Shown: one piece after another, positions 36,847 through 48,843 of the stretch
Layout: each line of letters opens with the position of its first letter
Numbering within the stretch: the stretch's first letter is position 1
NCBI RefSeq assembly: GCF_018873765.1
Contig: NW_025317380.1
Span: 107,501 to 171,500 of the forward strand
Origin: Telopea speciosissima
Taxonomy: Eukaryota > Streptophyta > Magnoliopsida > Proteales > Proteaceae
Direction: 5' to 3'
Length of the DNA: 64,000 nucleotides
Program-made: the position numbers and the translations under genes
The notes under the pieces: generated by a model
Told to the model about the DNA's origin: nothing
The model's input: only the letters and a program-made list of their open reading frames with translations
Databases searched by the model: none

Positions 36847-38165
36847 CTAGCCCTCTCGAGGGCTCCAAGGCACCCGAAGCCGAATAGGAGGAGTTTTTGC
36901 AATTCCGCTCCAAGTTCCTAACGGCGGCAGTGGGCGTGGCGTTATAGTGTGAAGAAATTAAACGCAGCGGGACAACTAAGCAGGTGATCTGATGAAGCCG
37001 AATCCCGCAGAAACAAAGGATTGTGTCGCATGTCGCGTTGGGCTGTGGAATATAGATGTTCCGACTAAGAAGCGACATTTGCAGCGAATTCACACACTTC
37101 TCGCCCATCCGATGACGACGCCGGAGTTGGTGCGAACCGCAATGCAAACTTAGCATGTGTTGTAAACAGCCACGCCATTAGAACGAGACAAGAACGGCTC
37201 TCGTCAAGAGACTCCTCTCGCAAATGGGGCAGCTGCATGCGTTGATTCCATGGTCGCCGTAGCGGAGCAAGTGATGGTCGCGGAGCCACATCCATAGAGG
37301 GAAGAAGATGAAATGACAGTTTTGTCCTTTTATTTAAATAACTAAGGGGTAAAATGGATATTTCACCTTTGGGTACTAATTGTGCTTAACGTTTGGGGTG
37401 TCTGTGACATTTTGACCAAGTATGGTAAGTTTCTGAGATATTGGATACTTTTAGGGGGTGTCCGTGAAATTTTTCCGAATTTAAAAATAAATCAAATAAA
37501 ATAAACAAGTTTTAACTAAACTTTAATTACACAGGAAAAGAAAGAAAGCAAGAAAAAAAAAAACAAAGAATTCAGGAACACGGAAACTTCAGATTTGGTT
37601 TTCAGGGTTTCAGTGAGTACATTTCCATGAAAAGCAAAATTGTGTTTCTCTTAGAAATCGTAAAAACAGATAATATGGAGAATCTAAAGTTTGGAATCAC
37701 TACACTAAAAATTGAATGTAACTTTTTTTTTTTTTTTTTTTTCCTCCTCTTCTACAGGGGCAGAGTGAGTGGGGGTATAGAGATGAAGAGAGGTGATAGA
37801 TTGTAGAAGAACATCAAAACGAACCTCAATTAAAGGAGTAAACCAGCGGAGGTGGAATCGCGTGACAGAACGGTCATTAGCATCCGATTGGGTAGAGGAA
37901 ATCGGAGTCAAGAAACAAGTTTGCGAAATGTTGAATTCCCTGGCCACAGCTTGCATCCATTTCTCATCTTGCTCTTCTTCTTTTTCCAACAAACACACTG
38001 CCGCTGGGTTTCCCTTAAACGCCGTGTCAGTGAATGCATCCACCTGCTCGAGTCATCCCACCTTCATCTTAAAACCACAAAATCTCATAGCGCACATACC
38101 ATAAGAATCAAAAGGAAAAAAAAGAGAGAAATTACCACAAAGTACTTCACGGGACGCTTCACCAT
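27641..38165 (-). CDS. PhzF-like isomerase/epimerase family protein, copy C
   Basis: The same seven exons as copy A: 38165-38136, 38043-37825, 29108-28825, 28719-28688, 28364-28205, 27899-27816 and 27748-27641. Exon 3 is mostly in frame here and gives the best view of that region: KLCGHGTLASAHFLFAYRIA, then VIEFVTLSGILIAKRI and EEHFSIELDFPAFPVLECES. Exon 5 is two bases short (160 instead of 162), at CAG/CTG sites. The active-site Glu motif reads FNISQTCFL, with Gln in place of Glu, discussed as a likely artefact. The final motif is GKAVIVMEGSLLA. Intron 2 is about 8.7 kb because an LTR retrotransposon and a 1.7-kb Mutator-like element are inserted. Splice sites are intact, so expression is possible, but the gene may be decaying. 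Confidence 0.7.
29457..29633. repeat. Left copy of a 177-bp flank repeated around the retrotransposon
   Basis: Intron-2 sequence from tttgagtgtccagtgggttg to ctgagaagggggg, present once in copies A and D. In copy C it occurs again at 33583-33760, beyond the retrotransposon. A normal LTR element duplicates only 4-6 bases, so this needs a separate event. Confidence 0.85.
29637..33582 (-). mobile_element. LTR retrotransposon in intron 2 of gene C (non-autonomous)
   Basis: Two LTRs in direct orientation, 29637-30951 (3' LTR) and 32236-33511 (5' LTR), each starting TGATGCAG and ending GGACTACA on the minus strand. A primer-binding site tggtatcaaagcc at 32218-32230, complementary to initiator-Met tRNA apart from one base, follows the 5' LTR. 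A purine tract, ttggggagag, precedes the 3' LTR. The 1.28-kb interior holds only a Gag-like remnant, with no protease, reverse transcriptase or integrase. About 70 bases of element interior (33512-33582) continue past the 5' LTR, so the right edge is not a simple insertion junction. Confidence 0.85.
31617..32105 (-). pseudogene. Gag-like remnant of the retrotransposon
   Basis: The minus strand encodes an Arg- and Asp-rich N-terminal part (32105-31905) and, in another frame, a retrotransposon Gag segment (31886-31617) with ALDDYFNWYDLLEHRKMRLA, then LVGPTHNWWRTR and ITWAEMKEDLSKKYFP. The W-rich core and the WxxMKxxLxxKYFP motif are typical of plant LTR-retrotransposon Gag proteins. The two parts are separated by a stop and frame change near 31890, so the gene is broken. 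The rest of pol is absent. Confidence 0.7.
33583..33760. repeat. Right copy of the 177-bp retrotransposon flank
   Basis: A second copy of intron-2 sequence 29457-29633, directly following the truncated element interior and leading into the normal continuation ggtgtatcagtg of copies A and D. The two copies are nearly identical. Confidence 0.85.
34905..35125 (-). mobile_element. LINE 3'-end fragment, copy C
   Basis: Homolog of the fragment at 20240-20460. Here the frame stays open for 61 codons (35120-34935), with VWRSDLIQIDKGKRVRNRPK and NRVEWRARIHVADP, the usual C-terminus of plant LINE polyproteins. The tail aacaacaaca lies at 34910-34919. Confidence 0.7.
35780..37476. mobile_element. Mutator-like element, 1.7 kb, in intron 2 of gene C
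   Basis: Terminal inverted repeats of about 80 bases: the left begins gggaaattttcacggacacc, and the right, reverse-complemented, begins ggaaaaatttcacggacacc. Both continue through aatatctcagaaacttacca. The 9-base flanks are aaatttaga (35771-35779) and gaatttaaa (37477-37485), a diverged target duplication. Copy A has the uninterrupted site near 21346. The interior is GC-richer than the surroundings at 36840-37300, with frames such as MDVAPRPSLAPLRRPWNQRM on the minus strand, and could be captured host sequence (Pack-MULE). No transposase is seen. Confidence 0.8.
36779..36842. repeat. Compound microsatellite (tg)n(ag)n
   Basis: About 16 tg repeats followed by about 15 ag repeats, inside the Mutator-like element. 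Likely length-variable. Confidence 0.95.
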
Positions 38166-38277
38166 TTTTTCGGGGAGAGAGAGAGAGAGAACCAAAGAGG
38201 AAATGGGATCAAAAATTTTTCCGCCTCACCGGTGTTGGAGTGATGTAACCTTCTTCCAAGTCCTCACATGAAACAGT

Positions 38278-39440
38278 TAGTAAGTTTGAAAACGGTAATA
38301 ATACGGGAACGGATACATACGACAGTCAAATAGATTTTATGGCAATAATACTTTTCAAAAAATCCGATACAATAAAACGCTTTGACAATATTACAATACG
38401 ATTTTTAATACGGTGGCTCTAAAAAAATGCAGGAGCAAAAATACGGACATATATTCACTATATAATAGAAGTTTATCGGTCACACTCACTATAATTATTA
38501 TTTGTTGCTAGTTAGATTCTTTTGTTTTTGCATATCTCTCCTGCAGCACCTCCATTATCATCAATTTAATTGTAAATGGAGCTAAGGATAATAGAGAAAG
38601 ATGGGTGCAAGATTCACAAGCAACAGGGGAAAGTAAATCAGGAAAAGAAAAAAACAAAAACACAAACAAAATAAAATGTTCTACTTTAAATCTTGTAGGA
38701 ACAGATATGGGGCCTTAGCTTGCAAATGATCAAGATTCCTTTTCACCCATGGTTGGGTATCATGCAATTAATGCAATAATCCAATGGCTATATTTAAAGT
38801 TATATATGAAAGATCTTAGTTGGATTAGGACTGTTCTAGAACCAAGAATTGATAGCAGAATATGGATTGATCTCAGAAATCAGAACAACATACAAAAGTA
38901 AATAGATTAAAAACAGCAGTAAGGAAACTTAGATTTAATATCATATTAAACAAGAAGCAGAAGCAAGAGTTGGATCATCCCACACTTTGTGTGACACACA
39001 CACTCACACACTTAAGCCAATAACCTCCAAACTCAATCACAAACCGTAAAGTTCCTCATGGATCACAAAGAAAATAAAAAAAAAAAAAAATGCTGTAAAT
39101 GACATTACAAACAGCCAAGGTCCTCATGGATCACAATTCAGGAAAATCACAAATCTTCACAACATCAGAAACCCACCTTAAAAAAGAAAAAAGATTTCAA
39201 AAAAATACCTTACACGAATCTACCGTTGCAATCGCCGGCGGCCGGCCTGAAGAACAGAAGAACCACGGTCACGGGTCGTCAGAAGTAGAAGGGACGGAGA
39301 AGAATGGAGAAGGAACCAGCCGCGGGACCTCGTTTTATCTCTGGTTTCCGCGAAGAATAATCCGGAAGAAAGTACGAGGATTTGATAATAGTGTAATAAA
39401 TTAGATTAGAAAGCTTACCAAAAAAAATAATAAAAAATTA
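38278..39440. other. Region after copy C, no gene assigned
   Basis: AT-rich sequence with a run of A at about 39073-39091. A 101-codon plus-strand frame (39099-39404) is rich in Lys, Glu and Gly and matches no family I recognise. It follows an A-run and is followed by the ORF1-like remnant, so it may belong to the same decayed retroelement. Confidence 0.45.
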
Positions 39441-39443
39441 GAT

Positions 39444-40224
39444 TTGAAAGAGGAAATAGAGTTGCCACTGTGGGTCAGGGATGTACGGACTAAACCTAAA
39501 AAATATTATTATTGGGGTGATCGATGTTTGGGTAGGATTGCAAGTGTTCTTGGTCGTCCGAGTTGGACCGATAGGAAGACGGTTCCATGGGTAAGTGGCT
39601 GTCTTTTGCATGCATTTGCATCTCCATCAAAGCCGCTGACAGGCTTCCTGCTTCTATTTTTATCGCTCAGGAAGATGGCACACTGGTTGAACAACCAGTA
39701 CAGTAGTACACTATGACGTACTGGTCCCCTCCACTCGACTGTGCAGTGTGTGTGTGTAAGTTGATAAATATTGTCCTATTGCTGCCATCAATAAGTCTCA
39801 GGAATAACGTGATTTGGTTCATGATGCCATGCAGGTCGAGGAGAATTGGCAGCGTCGTCCAAGGGGACGCAGGGCAAAAGGAAAACGCTCCTTACCGCCG
39901 GAGGTTTCTTCTGGCGTTTCAGACAAGGTGGCGCCGGCGACTCCAACTGATCAATCAGTTCCAGCAGTTAGAGAGAAGACAGGTGGCGTAGTTGAGATTA
40001 ATTATTCAAATAATTCTAGAAGTGTGGTTCCACGTGGAGCAGTTGAGTTTAAAAATTCAAATGGAACTGGAAGTGTGATTTCAAGTGGTGCAGTTGAGAT
40101 TAAAAACTCAAATAATTCTGGAAGTGTTGGGAAATCTAGTGCAGTTTCGGTTAAGGCAGCCATAGAGGTTGAGGCCACACGTGACAAACCAGTAAATGAT
40201 ATATATATATATATATATTGGTGA
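39444..40224 (+). pseudogene. LINE ORF1-like remnant (DUF4283-type)
   Basis: The plus strand encodes LPLWVRDVRTKPKKYYYWGD, then LGRIASVLGRPSWTDRKT, matching the central part of plant DUF4283 proteins (WVRLxxLP...LGxIAxxxGxPLxxDxxT). In another frame it continues VQVEENWQRRPRGRRAKGKR and a Ser/Asn-rich tail with three degenerate repeats of the kind GAVEIKNSN(N)SGSV. Two frames are needed to join them and no zinc knuckle is left, so I call it a remnant. It could alternatively be a piece of a domesticated gene. An AT run follows at 40199-40219. Confidence 0.45.
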
Positions 40225-40669
40225 GATAGGAGTGATTAGCACATTTATGTGTGAAAATATTTCATTTAATTATGTATTTTATCTGTTTAGAATGGAACTA
40301 TCTTGAATGTTATCTATCTTTTTCAAGGTACAGGGTATTTTCGACATATAGGAAGAATTGGAGAAAAATACATTTTCAGAGACTAAATTAAGAAAATCAG
40401 ATCGGAGTAGTTCAATGCTACACAGTACCAGTCTACCCATGGATCGACTCACAAGTGATCAAGGGCGAGATGGGAAGAAGTTTTCTTGAAGATCCAAAAG
40501 CATAATCATCATTTTATAAAATTGGGAAATCTTGGAAGATATCCGATATTGGGCTCATACTATCCGGAATATTAATTGGAGCAACTTTAATTCTCAGGTT
40601 GAGTCCACCTAGGGCCAGTGAGGAGAGAGATTCTCAAAAACAGAATTTTAATCAAAATAGATAATTTAA

Positions 40670-41000
40670 GATTAAACTCTCTCTCTCTCTCCTCCCTAAT
40701 ATCTCCCTCTCATCTACTACGGGTTATTTCTCTATTCCAACTTTAATTCTTTCTCTCTCTCCCTGTCCTCTCTCTTAGTTTCCAAATCGCCATCTCCCTC
40801 TACCTCTCCTCCATTTCGCACGTTTTCCTTCTTTGTTTTTGTTTCCTTTTTTTATATTATTCTTTTTAAAAGCCAATTACAAAAACAGCCACGGATTATC
40901 CCACCTTTCCTAGTTTTATTCCACTTCTCTCTCTCTCTCTCTCTCTCTGCTACTCAAATCACTCACGGATTCTTTATTCCTACATCTCCTCTATCTCTCA
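40670..41000. other. Pyrimidine-rich tract
   Basis: Dominated by ct and tct runs, with a clean (ct)n of about 10 repeats at 40927-40949. It has no coding potential. Confidence 0.7.
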
Positions 41001-41220
41001 TGCTTTCTTATTATTAAACTTTTTTTTTAAACACCGAGAGATATATAAACCCACGGACAGATTAGAGAGGGGATCCGATTCTATTCCCATAGCCATTAGC
41101 CGTCTATCTCTCATGCTTTCTTAGTATTAAACTTCTTTTTTTAAACACCAAGAGATATATAAACCCACGAGACAGATAACAGAGGGGATCCCATTCTATT
41201 CCCATAGCCATTAGCCGTGC
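40993..41220. repeat. Tandem duplication of about 113 bp
   Basis: Two direct units, each reading from ctatctctcatgctttctta through gagatatataaacccacg to cccatagccattagccgt. They differ mainly at cag-like sites (cacggacag against cacgagacag). Confidence 0.85.
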
Positions 41221-43341
41221 CCTCTTCTTTTATTTTTCTTCTTATTTCATCTTTCATCTTTGGGAAAATATCATCCCCTCCTCTCTAAGTATCCTTAATA
41301 TCAATCCAGTATCTAAGTTTTAAAAAATATCATCGCCCTCCCTACTTTTTATAATTACTATCAACCGTACCCTAAGTGACTAATTCTGTTAAAAAAGACA
41401 TATAAAAAGATAAAATTACCCAAGTCATCTTTAGACAAAATTACCCAACCGTACTCTTCTACTTCCATTCATACTTCTATCTTACTTTCAAACTCTCACA
41501 GATCACCACGTGTCAAAGTAGTCATCCAACGTTTCAGAATGAAAGTATTCAAAAAATTTCAAATTTTTGTACAAACCTTTATGAGACCATTGAACCATGA
41601 CTTGAACCCCTAAACTGCCCAACCCAACCGGTTCAAAGGTTACACAAACCATGCCCAAACCCCAAACCCATATTCTCTCAAATCCCTAAGGACGTGTTTG
41701 GTTGGAGGTGTCGTAGGAGCCGGATTCTTAAATTGGATCGGATTCTTAAGAATCGGTTCATGTGGATTTGGATCCGATAAAAACCTGTTTGGTTACCCAA
41801 AATCGTCGGTGGAATCCAGTTGAAAAGCTGTTTGGTTGCTCGTTCTGTCAAGTGGAATCAATTGAATCCATATATAAGACTGTTTGGTTTCCCGAAGTCC
41901 GAGTTGGATTCTTCCTGAATCCATATTCAAAATTGTTTGGTTACCCATGAATCCATTAGTTGGATTCTACTTGAAATAACTTTTAATTTAAAAATTTTTT
42001 TATATACAACATATGCATAAATTTAATGATAATTTATTAAAAAAAGATAAAAAAATTGTAAGTGGTGACATGACACTTCAATATGTGATCTTTCCAATTT
42101 TTTTGTATCCATACTAATATAAAAATCTGTAGTAAGTGGTGATATGATATTTCAAGTCCACAAAAGCATGGATAATAAGTCACGCCAAATATGGAATACA
42201 TTGTATTGAATTGAAGTACATACATATGAGAGTTCATCTTCTCAAAATACATCACTGTTAAGATCTAATGTTTTTACGACATCAAGTATCTCTTCCAACG
42301 TCTTTGTATGCTCACATAATCTTGTTTGTTGTTTTGAATCTTTGATTTTACTAGTAAGGATTCTCTCCAGATTTTCTTTGGATTGACTTGAAGTCGGTAG
42401 GATGGTTGGTTCATGTTTGTCGGTATTCCTCGCTTGGTTGTCCGAGGAGGATGTTTGTCCATCATTAATAAATTTAAAGAATCCACAACCGAGTATATTT
42501 TCCCTGCTAGAAAATGAAAACAAAAAATTTTATGAAAATGAGTAAGAATGAATTATTACAATGACAATAATATTAAAGAGGAAAATTGTATGATAGCCAT
42601 ATCTGCAGGTGGAATTGGGGCAACACAAAAATCTCGCCCTATGTCCGATCCTCCCGTGCACCTACGGACCTTGCACCGACCTTTTCCACATCACACATTC
42701 TCAAGTGATCCACCCACATAAAAAAAAAACATGTGAACAGGGCATTTGAAGAATTTTCTTCTCGGATTATTCGTCGTAGTTGATGTAAATACGTTACATC
42801 TACTTTGACAAATTTCGCATCTACCAATAATGTCCATCTGGGTACATTGAAAATTGAAGAACATAAGTAAATAACAAACGATCCAATGGCTGATTATAGG
42901 GTGAGAACCAAAAAATCAGAATCGAGATCACATCTAAAATTTGAGGAGATTTTTCAAAGCCCTAGATAATAAAGGTCGAAGGACCTTCTTTGGAAGGGCA
43001 ATAATGCGTCAATATATTAGGAAAATAATAAAAATTATCACCTCCATGTCAAGCATAAAAAATGACAGAAAGAAATGAAATCAACACATTGAGCTGTTCA
43101 TAAAATGAAACAAACAGTACCATTTGATAAAATTGTTCCAAGATGCCATTCTAAAGATAACCACCACATAAATATAAACTCTAAGTCATAAGTTCATAAA
43201 CACAAAATCACAAAACATCCATGTCAACTGTTTAATATCTCGAAACAGAAAGTCATAAGTTCATAACCAAGTCTTCCACCCAAAGCATCAAATAAAATTG
43301 CCCTTCTATTCCATCATTTGAAGATAATAGTCAATCATTTC

Positions 43342-44191
43342 AGGCCTCTCTTAGAAGGAGCAGTCAAGAATAGAGTAGCCTTATCCTTCTTCTCCATCAA
43401 ATACTCTTTGATAACCATTTTCTTGTGAAAGTCAATCCCTGGAATGGCACCAATTGCTTCATGTAACTTAGTTGCAAAATCAGCCTCCTTGGTTGATATG
43501 GAGACATTGCCTTGGCTATCATTTTTAATGGGTGGCAACCTTATCAACACCTGCTTTCTTTTTCTTTGATTGGGCTTGATTATTTGCTAGATGTAGAAGC
43601 CCTTTTCTTTAAACGGTTTGTACTACGATTGAGAGTGGTACCTTCTCCTTCAAGATCCATGTCTTCACTCTCAAGGTTGATATTATCAAATGCCCCTATG
43701 GCTATTTCATTGCCTAGCCAAATAGCAACTTCAACATGAATTGGTAGAACGTTATGATCTTTCCAATATCGTTGCTCCTTCTTACGCCAAACATTCAAAT
43801 ACATTATTATTCTAGCTTACCATATACATAAATTTATAAACATTAAAATGATCACCAATATTACCTTGAATTCATTCCAAACATGTTGGCCTGCATCAAA
43901 CCTATTTTCTTGAGCATTTCAACCCATGCCACTATTTTTCGCATATCACTAAGCGCTTTGAATCTTGCCTTCCAAATCTTGAAATGGTTTCGACATTGTT
44001 CCCAATCGTATGTCATCCCATACTTCTCATTCAATCTTTTAGATATGTCAAGCCATACCTCCTTCCTTAACCCATTGTCTCCACTCTTTCCAGTTTTATG
44101 TTGTGTGACACATAATTCCAACATATGATGAGATACTTCAAGTGGCCAACTTGCTTGTGATCTAGACTGGGTTCTCTCTTATGTGGCCATT
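43342..44191 (-). pseudogene. MYB/SANT-like accessory protein of the Harbinger element
   Basis: Exon 1 (44191 to about 43862) encodes QASWPLEVSHHMLELCVTQH, WLDISKRLNEKYGMTYDWEQ and CRNHFKIWKARFKALSDM, the pattern of plant Myb/SANT-like DNA-binding domains found in Harbinger accessory proteins. Its fourth codon is TAA, so the natural start is broken. A GT-AG intron (about 43861-43819) leads to an acidic middle part, LESEDMDLEGEGTT, and the C-terminal segment SISTKEADFATKLHEAIGAI followed by FHKKMVIKEYLMEKKDKATL. A stop or frame change lies near 43575. In active elements this protein helps bring the transposase to the ends. Confidence 0.75.
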
Positions 44192-44708
44192 GTTTATGCC
44201 CAGTGTGACTAGTAATAAAAATAATATACAAAAATTATTGAACTATCTTCATACACAAAATCAATAATTGCATGACAATTTGTATTAATACAATCATTTA
44301 TCATTAAAATCTAATCATCCATTCAACATTGAGATCATGAAACATAATAAACCTAAAACTTAACACAACATGACATAAGTCCATAAACCAAATATAAAGG
44401 AAACATGTCAAAAGTTTAAACACCAATTCAACACAAAAATCAAGATTTAAGTTTATAATCCAATACATTAAACTATCAATTACATTAACCATCAGCAGAA
44501 GTAGAAGTTTCTTCATCATCCATATCGCATGTCATCCAATCGCCCACATGTTGTCGCTATTTCTTCTCTCGAGTTGATTAGCATTAAGGGCTTCACCACT
44601 CGTAATTATCCTCAACTTCATCATCATCATCATCAATTTGTTGGTTTGGTTGAACACTAGAACTAGGCCCTGCAGCTCTCTCACGCATCTAACCACTCAT
44701 CTTCTTCT

Positions 44709-45714
44709 TCAATCTTGTCTTTGTGTAAGGATATGGTTATGAAGTAGAACACATGCTTGAACAATTTTTACTTGAGTCCTAAATGGGTATTCCGCTTGAG
44801 CCTTCAATATCTTGAACCTTAACTTCAAATTAGAGAATGCCCGTTCAATAACGCTCGTAGCTTAGAATGTCGCTGATTAAACAATTCTGTTTATTTGTTG
44901 GTGACAAGTTTGAATTCTTCCACTCCTTTAAATGGTACCTAACATTACAATACGATCTCAAGAATCCATTCATTGGCAAATCCAAGATCAACTAGATAAA
45001 ATTTACTGTAGGTACCACTAACTTCTTGTCACCTTGTCTATGAATGACATCCTCTAATATTCTAGAATCCGATGCGAGATCCTTCCCGACTAGATAGTAT
45101 GTACGTAAACCTTCTACCATGATCGCATGCAGCTAAAATATTTTGAGATATAAGTCCTTTCCTATCACGAAACTTGCAATGATCAAACTGGAACCCAAGT
45201 GGTTCATGTGACCCATCTATGGCTCCAATGCAATCCTTGAAGTAGGGGTAGTAGCTTCTTGGGTTATTCAATGTTTTTCATGGGTTGTGGTACTTGGAGG
45301 GGTCAGAACACTGGGTACAGTTTAAGAATTGCATGTAATACTTTGTTTAAATACCGACTTCTTGTCTCACCGAGTGTCCAAAATGCACTTCATAACTCAA
45401 TTCTTAACATTGTGGGCAATTGTAAATAAAAACATGACCAATTGTTCTTCCACTCGAACTCGAGTTCGTGTGATACGAGGCCACCATCTTGTAGCCTTTG
45501 ACATAAGGTAAAAAAGACCTTCTACTCATTCTTATTATATCTCTACAAGTCCGATCGGAAGCACCAATTATTCTCTTTGTCTCAATCCATCCATGATTAC
45601 CCTCAAGTCGATAAGGTTGTTTTTTGAGGAACAGTTTGTGATACTTTTCTCTGCTATGACAACGGCAAGTACCCAAAACAATATCATCTCTTCATCATCG
45701 GGGTCAATATCCAT
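44709..45714 (-). pseudogene. Harbinger transposase (DDE_4, HARBI1-like), frameshifted
   Basis: Read from ATG at 45714 (MDIDPDDEEMILFWVLAVVI) across several frames. The N-terminal HARBI1 domain is seen as RVRVEEQLVMFLFTIAHNVK. The catalytic core follows: CIGAIDGSHEP (first Asp), RKGLISQNILAACDHGRRFT (second Asp region), YLVDLGFANEW, VIERAFSNLKLRFKILKA (Glu) and IVQACVLLHNHIL, then a stop at 44709-44711. All three catalytic acid positions are still recognisable, but at least three frame changes and stops prevent a full product, and part of the centre is shortened. Some breaks could be sequencing errors; the number suggests real decay. Confidence 0.8.
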
Positions 45715-45719
45715 CTAGT

Positions 45720-48640
45720 ACAAAAACAAAAATTACAAAATATGATGACATCAATTACGACATATGTTAACCATATGAAGTACTAAAGCAAAATTTTCAT
45801 ATACAATCTTTACACAACAACTTTATATACACAGTTCAAGCCATGATTCAAACATTCAATAAAACAACAGGCTTTTCACCCAAGCAATTCCCCTGAAGCT
45901 CTAGCTTTCTAATCCCTGTTTTGTCCCCTTAATTTTATAATCCCCTCTTTGTCAACTTCAGTCCTTCTCTCTCAGATATCTCTTTGATCTCCTGCAGTCA
46001 ATAATTTACCTATCTCCTTATACACCATTCACTAAATATAGATTGGCAAAGATATTTCTTTCACAATCTCATTGGATTCCTTCTTCACCTCCTTCGAGAT
46101 GTGTGCAAGGGCCGCTGCCTAAGTATACAAACTGGTGTTTTAACAACACCATAGTTGGACTTGCTCAACCAATGAATGACTCAACCAAGGTAACAGAATT
46201 GGTTACAATCTTCCTATCATTTGTGGAATTATTAATCACAAGAACCCAAAGTGCAACATTTCGGATGAGTGAATACCAAAATTGTGAAGAGTTCTAGAAA
46301 TGATATTGCTTCCTTTATAACTTAGTCCAAAATAGTTAAAGATCACGAAATGTGAGCAACACTGTTCAAGATTATAATCTCAAACTGAACTACATAGTTG
46401 CCATGGCTACTAGGTGAGGCCAAGGAGCCCTAGGGGAGCACCATATTCCAGGAAGATTTGCCTAATTACAGGGTATGCTTCCATATTCAACCTGCCTTGT
46501 TTCCATGGCATTGCCTACATGATGCCTTGACAAGTGACAACTTCAACCGAAAGAAACAAGTTACGTAGTTGGATCACTAGCTGAATACAAGAAGAAGCTT
46601 GAAGGAGGCCAAATTGCAACTTGTTTACTCATAATCAATAGCAAATGAAACATTCAAGCCATCATATTGTTCATATACTCATTTTAGTTAGAAAGAAAAG
46701 AGGATATTTGCTACACATGGAAATAAAGAGAAAAATAACTGGTCATTATTAAGGGTAGAAAACAGAGATGCACGTTATGGAAAAAAAATTAAGAAGAAAA
46801 CCCTTTTAAGGAACAGAGGATAAGGACAGTGCATTTAATTCATCCCTCTCCTTGAATATGACCCTACTGTCTACCCGTAACCAATTCCAAAGTTCCAAAA
46901 TTCTTTCCTTGTTTCACTAAAGCTAGAAGTAACAACCCCTTAATTAACTTACCATAACCCTAGAACCCCACAGAGGAGACTAGAGAGTGAAGATAAATGA
47001 TTTCAATGTTAAATGACCCCCCATGCAAAGCATAAGAAGATTCCAAATGCTTCAAAAAGATATTTAAGATTAGATCTTGAACAACAGAACCCACCTTCAA
47101 GGTCAAATCCAACAGATTTTAGATTTAGAATTTGTCCAATTTAAAATTCAGTTTAACTCAAGCATATTCTTAACTTTGGTTTTCTCGAGTGGGTTCTCAA
47201 ACAAGCGATTTCAAGGATCGAGTGGAACAACCTGCAACCATAGCTTAAGAAAATATGATGATATCTTGTGTTATGGTGGTGATTCATGGTAAGTTATTTA
47301 ATGGGAAGACATGTGAACCAGCTGAAACTTAGATTTTGTCTTTGGAATCGGAAGAATTAGAAGTGAAAATTGAGGTGGTCCCCATTTATTTTTCCCTCGT
47401 CGAGTAAGGTGGTCTTGGATGATGGATCAAAGAATGTAAAATAATCCATCCTTGTGTGTAAAGCTGGATTTTGCTAGTCTGAATCGCTATCAATGAGTAA
47501 AAATTTTGACCTTTGTTAACTCTTGAGATTTTGAAGCCAGCCAAGCTTATGTTATCATAAATCTGAGTGATAAATGATGACCATTGGTCCACATTGGGGG
47601 TGCAATATTTTATTGAACAAGGATACTTGTGTTATGGCCCTGTAAAGTGATGGGTGCACCTTATTCAGCATAGCTTAATATAGTGGGTCCTATTGTTTTA
47701 CGTGAAAGCAATACACTGTCTGGGATGGATTCAGAATCCTCATAACTCCTTCATGGCATGAAGCCTACCCTTCTCATTTGCATAATCATATTCAGAGAAT
47801 TTTGATATTTAGGGAATATAAGTGATACAAGTATTCAGCTTGAGTTATACTATGTTCTTGCGGTGTGTTTTTTATGGCATTGTGACCATTGATGCTAAAA
47901 TCCCAGAATTGTTTGACAATCAGCTCGGTGTGGTATAGGACTGGGAACAAAAGTGGTATCCCTCTTGAGTAGAGGGTGTCTAATGATATTTTCTGTTCTT
48001 GTTTACCGATTTATTAGTTATTACCTAAATACGACTCTCCTAGATCTACTAGGATTGTCCTATATGGCCTGAATTATTCTTTGATTTAAAGATCTTGTCT
48101 ATTGGCTCTTGTTTGAGTCTTTCAAATACAATACTACATTAGAAGGGGTAGAACAGGATAATGTAAAGAGAGCTGGTAAGGAAGAAGAGGAACAAAGAAA
48201 GATGAAGGGAAATCATACCAAGGGGAAAAAGGAAGAAAAAAAGAACGGAGGAGAGAGAGAAGTTTCTCACGCCACAGCCATAACACAAGAGCAACTCAAA
48301 AACTCTTTCACTTCATTTTAATCTTCCATTGCATTACATCAATATAAAGAAAAACACTTTTACATGATAATAGAAACTCAAATAAAATGGAAACTAAACA
48401 ATCTAGGCAATATATCAAATATGCTCTCAAGTCTCCCCCAAATCATCTACTCAACCTATGTATTTTTAAAAATCCATAACTATAATGCAATTGTCTCGAG
48501 AGAAGGGAGAGAGTGAAGAAATGTGGCATACCTGTGTTAATCCAAGATGTTCCTTCCACCACAGATTTTCAAAACAACCCTAATTACAATCAAACCTGAA
48601 ATGGAGAGGAAAATCGGTTAGCAATCAAATAATTCCAATT
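45720..48640. other. Noncoding interior of the Harbinger element
   Basis: AT-rich DNA without recognised genes. Frames up to 84 codons (46043-46297) show no family pattern. A Lys/Glu-rich 70-codon frame at 48109-48321 is probably compositional. Nested insertions are possible but no paired termini were found. Confidence 0.5.
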
Positions 48641-48843
48641 TTTTTTAAAAAAAAAAAAAAACCCTAACTACAATCGGAGAATGATAAAGGGAGAGATAGG
48701 GAGATATATACATAGACACAGAGAGAGAGACAGGGACAACGATAGAGATAGAGAGCGATAGACAGAGAAACAAAGAGAGAGAGAGAGAGAGATAAATGGA
48801 GTAGTAAAGAACCTTTGTAGACGAAAAGGAGAAGGAGAGAAAC

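Larger units (their letters stand above)
25702..38277. repeat. Duplicated block, copy C
   Basis: Matches copy A from about 13405 to 22115 in the same order and orientation, starting at gctgtgacttccgccctcta. Identity is visibly lower than between A and D. C lacks the 422-bp MITE, about 215 bases around A 15143-15357, about 710 bases of intron 5 (A 16560-17270) and about 260 bases around A 20900-21160. It gained an LTR retrotransposon and a Mutator-like element. C therefore split off before A and D separated. Confidence 0.9.
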
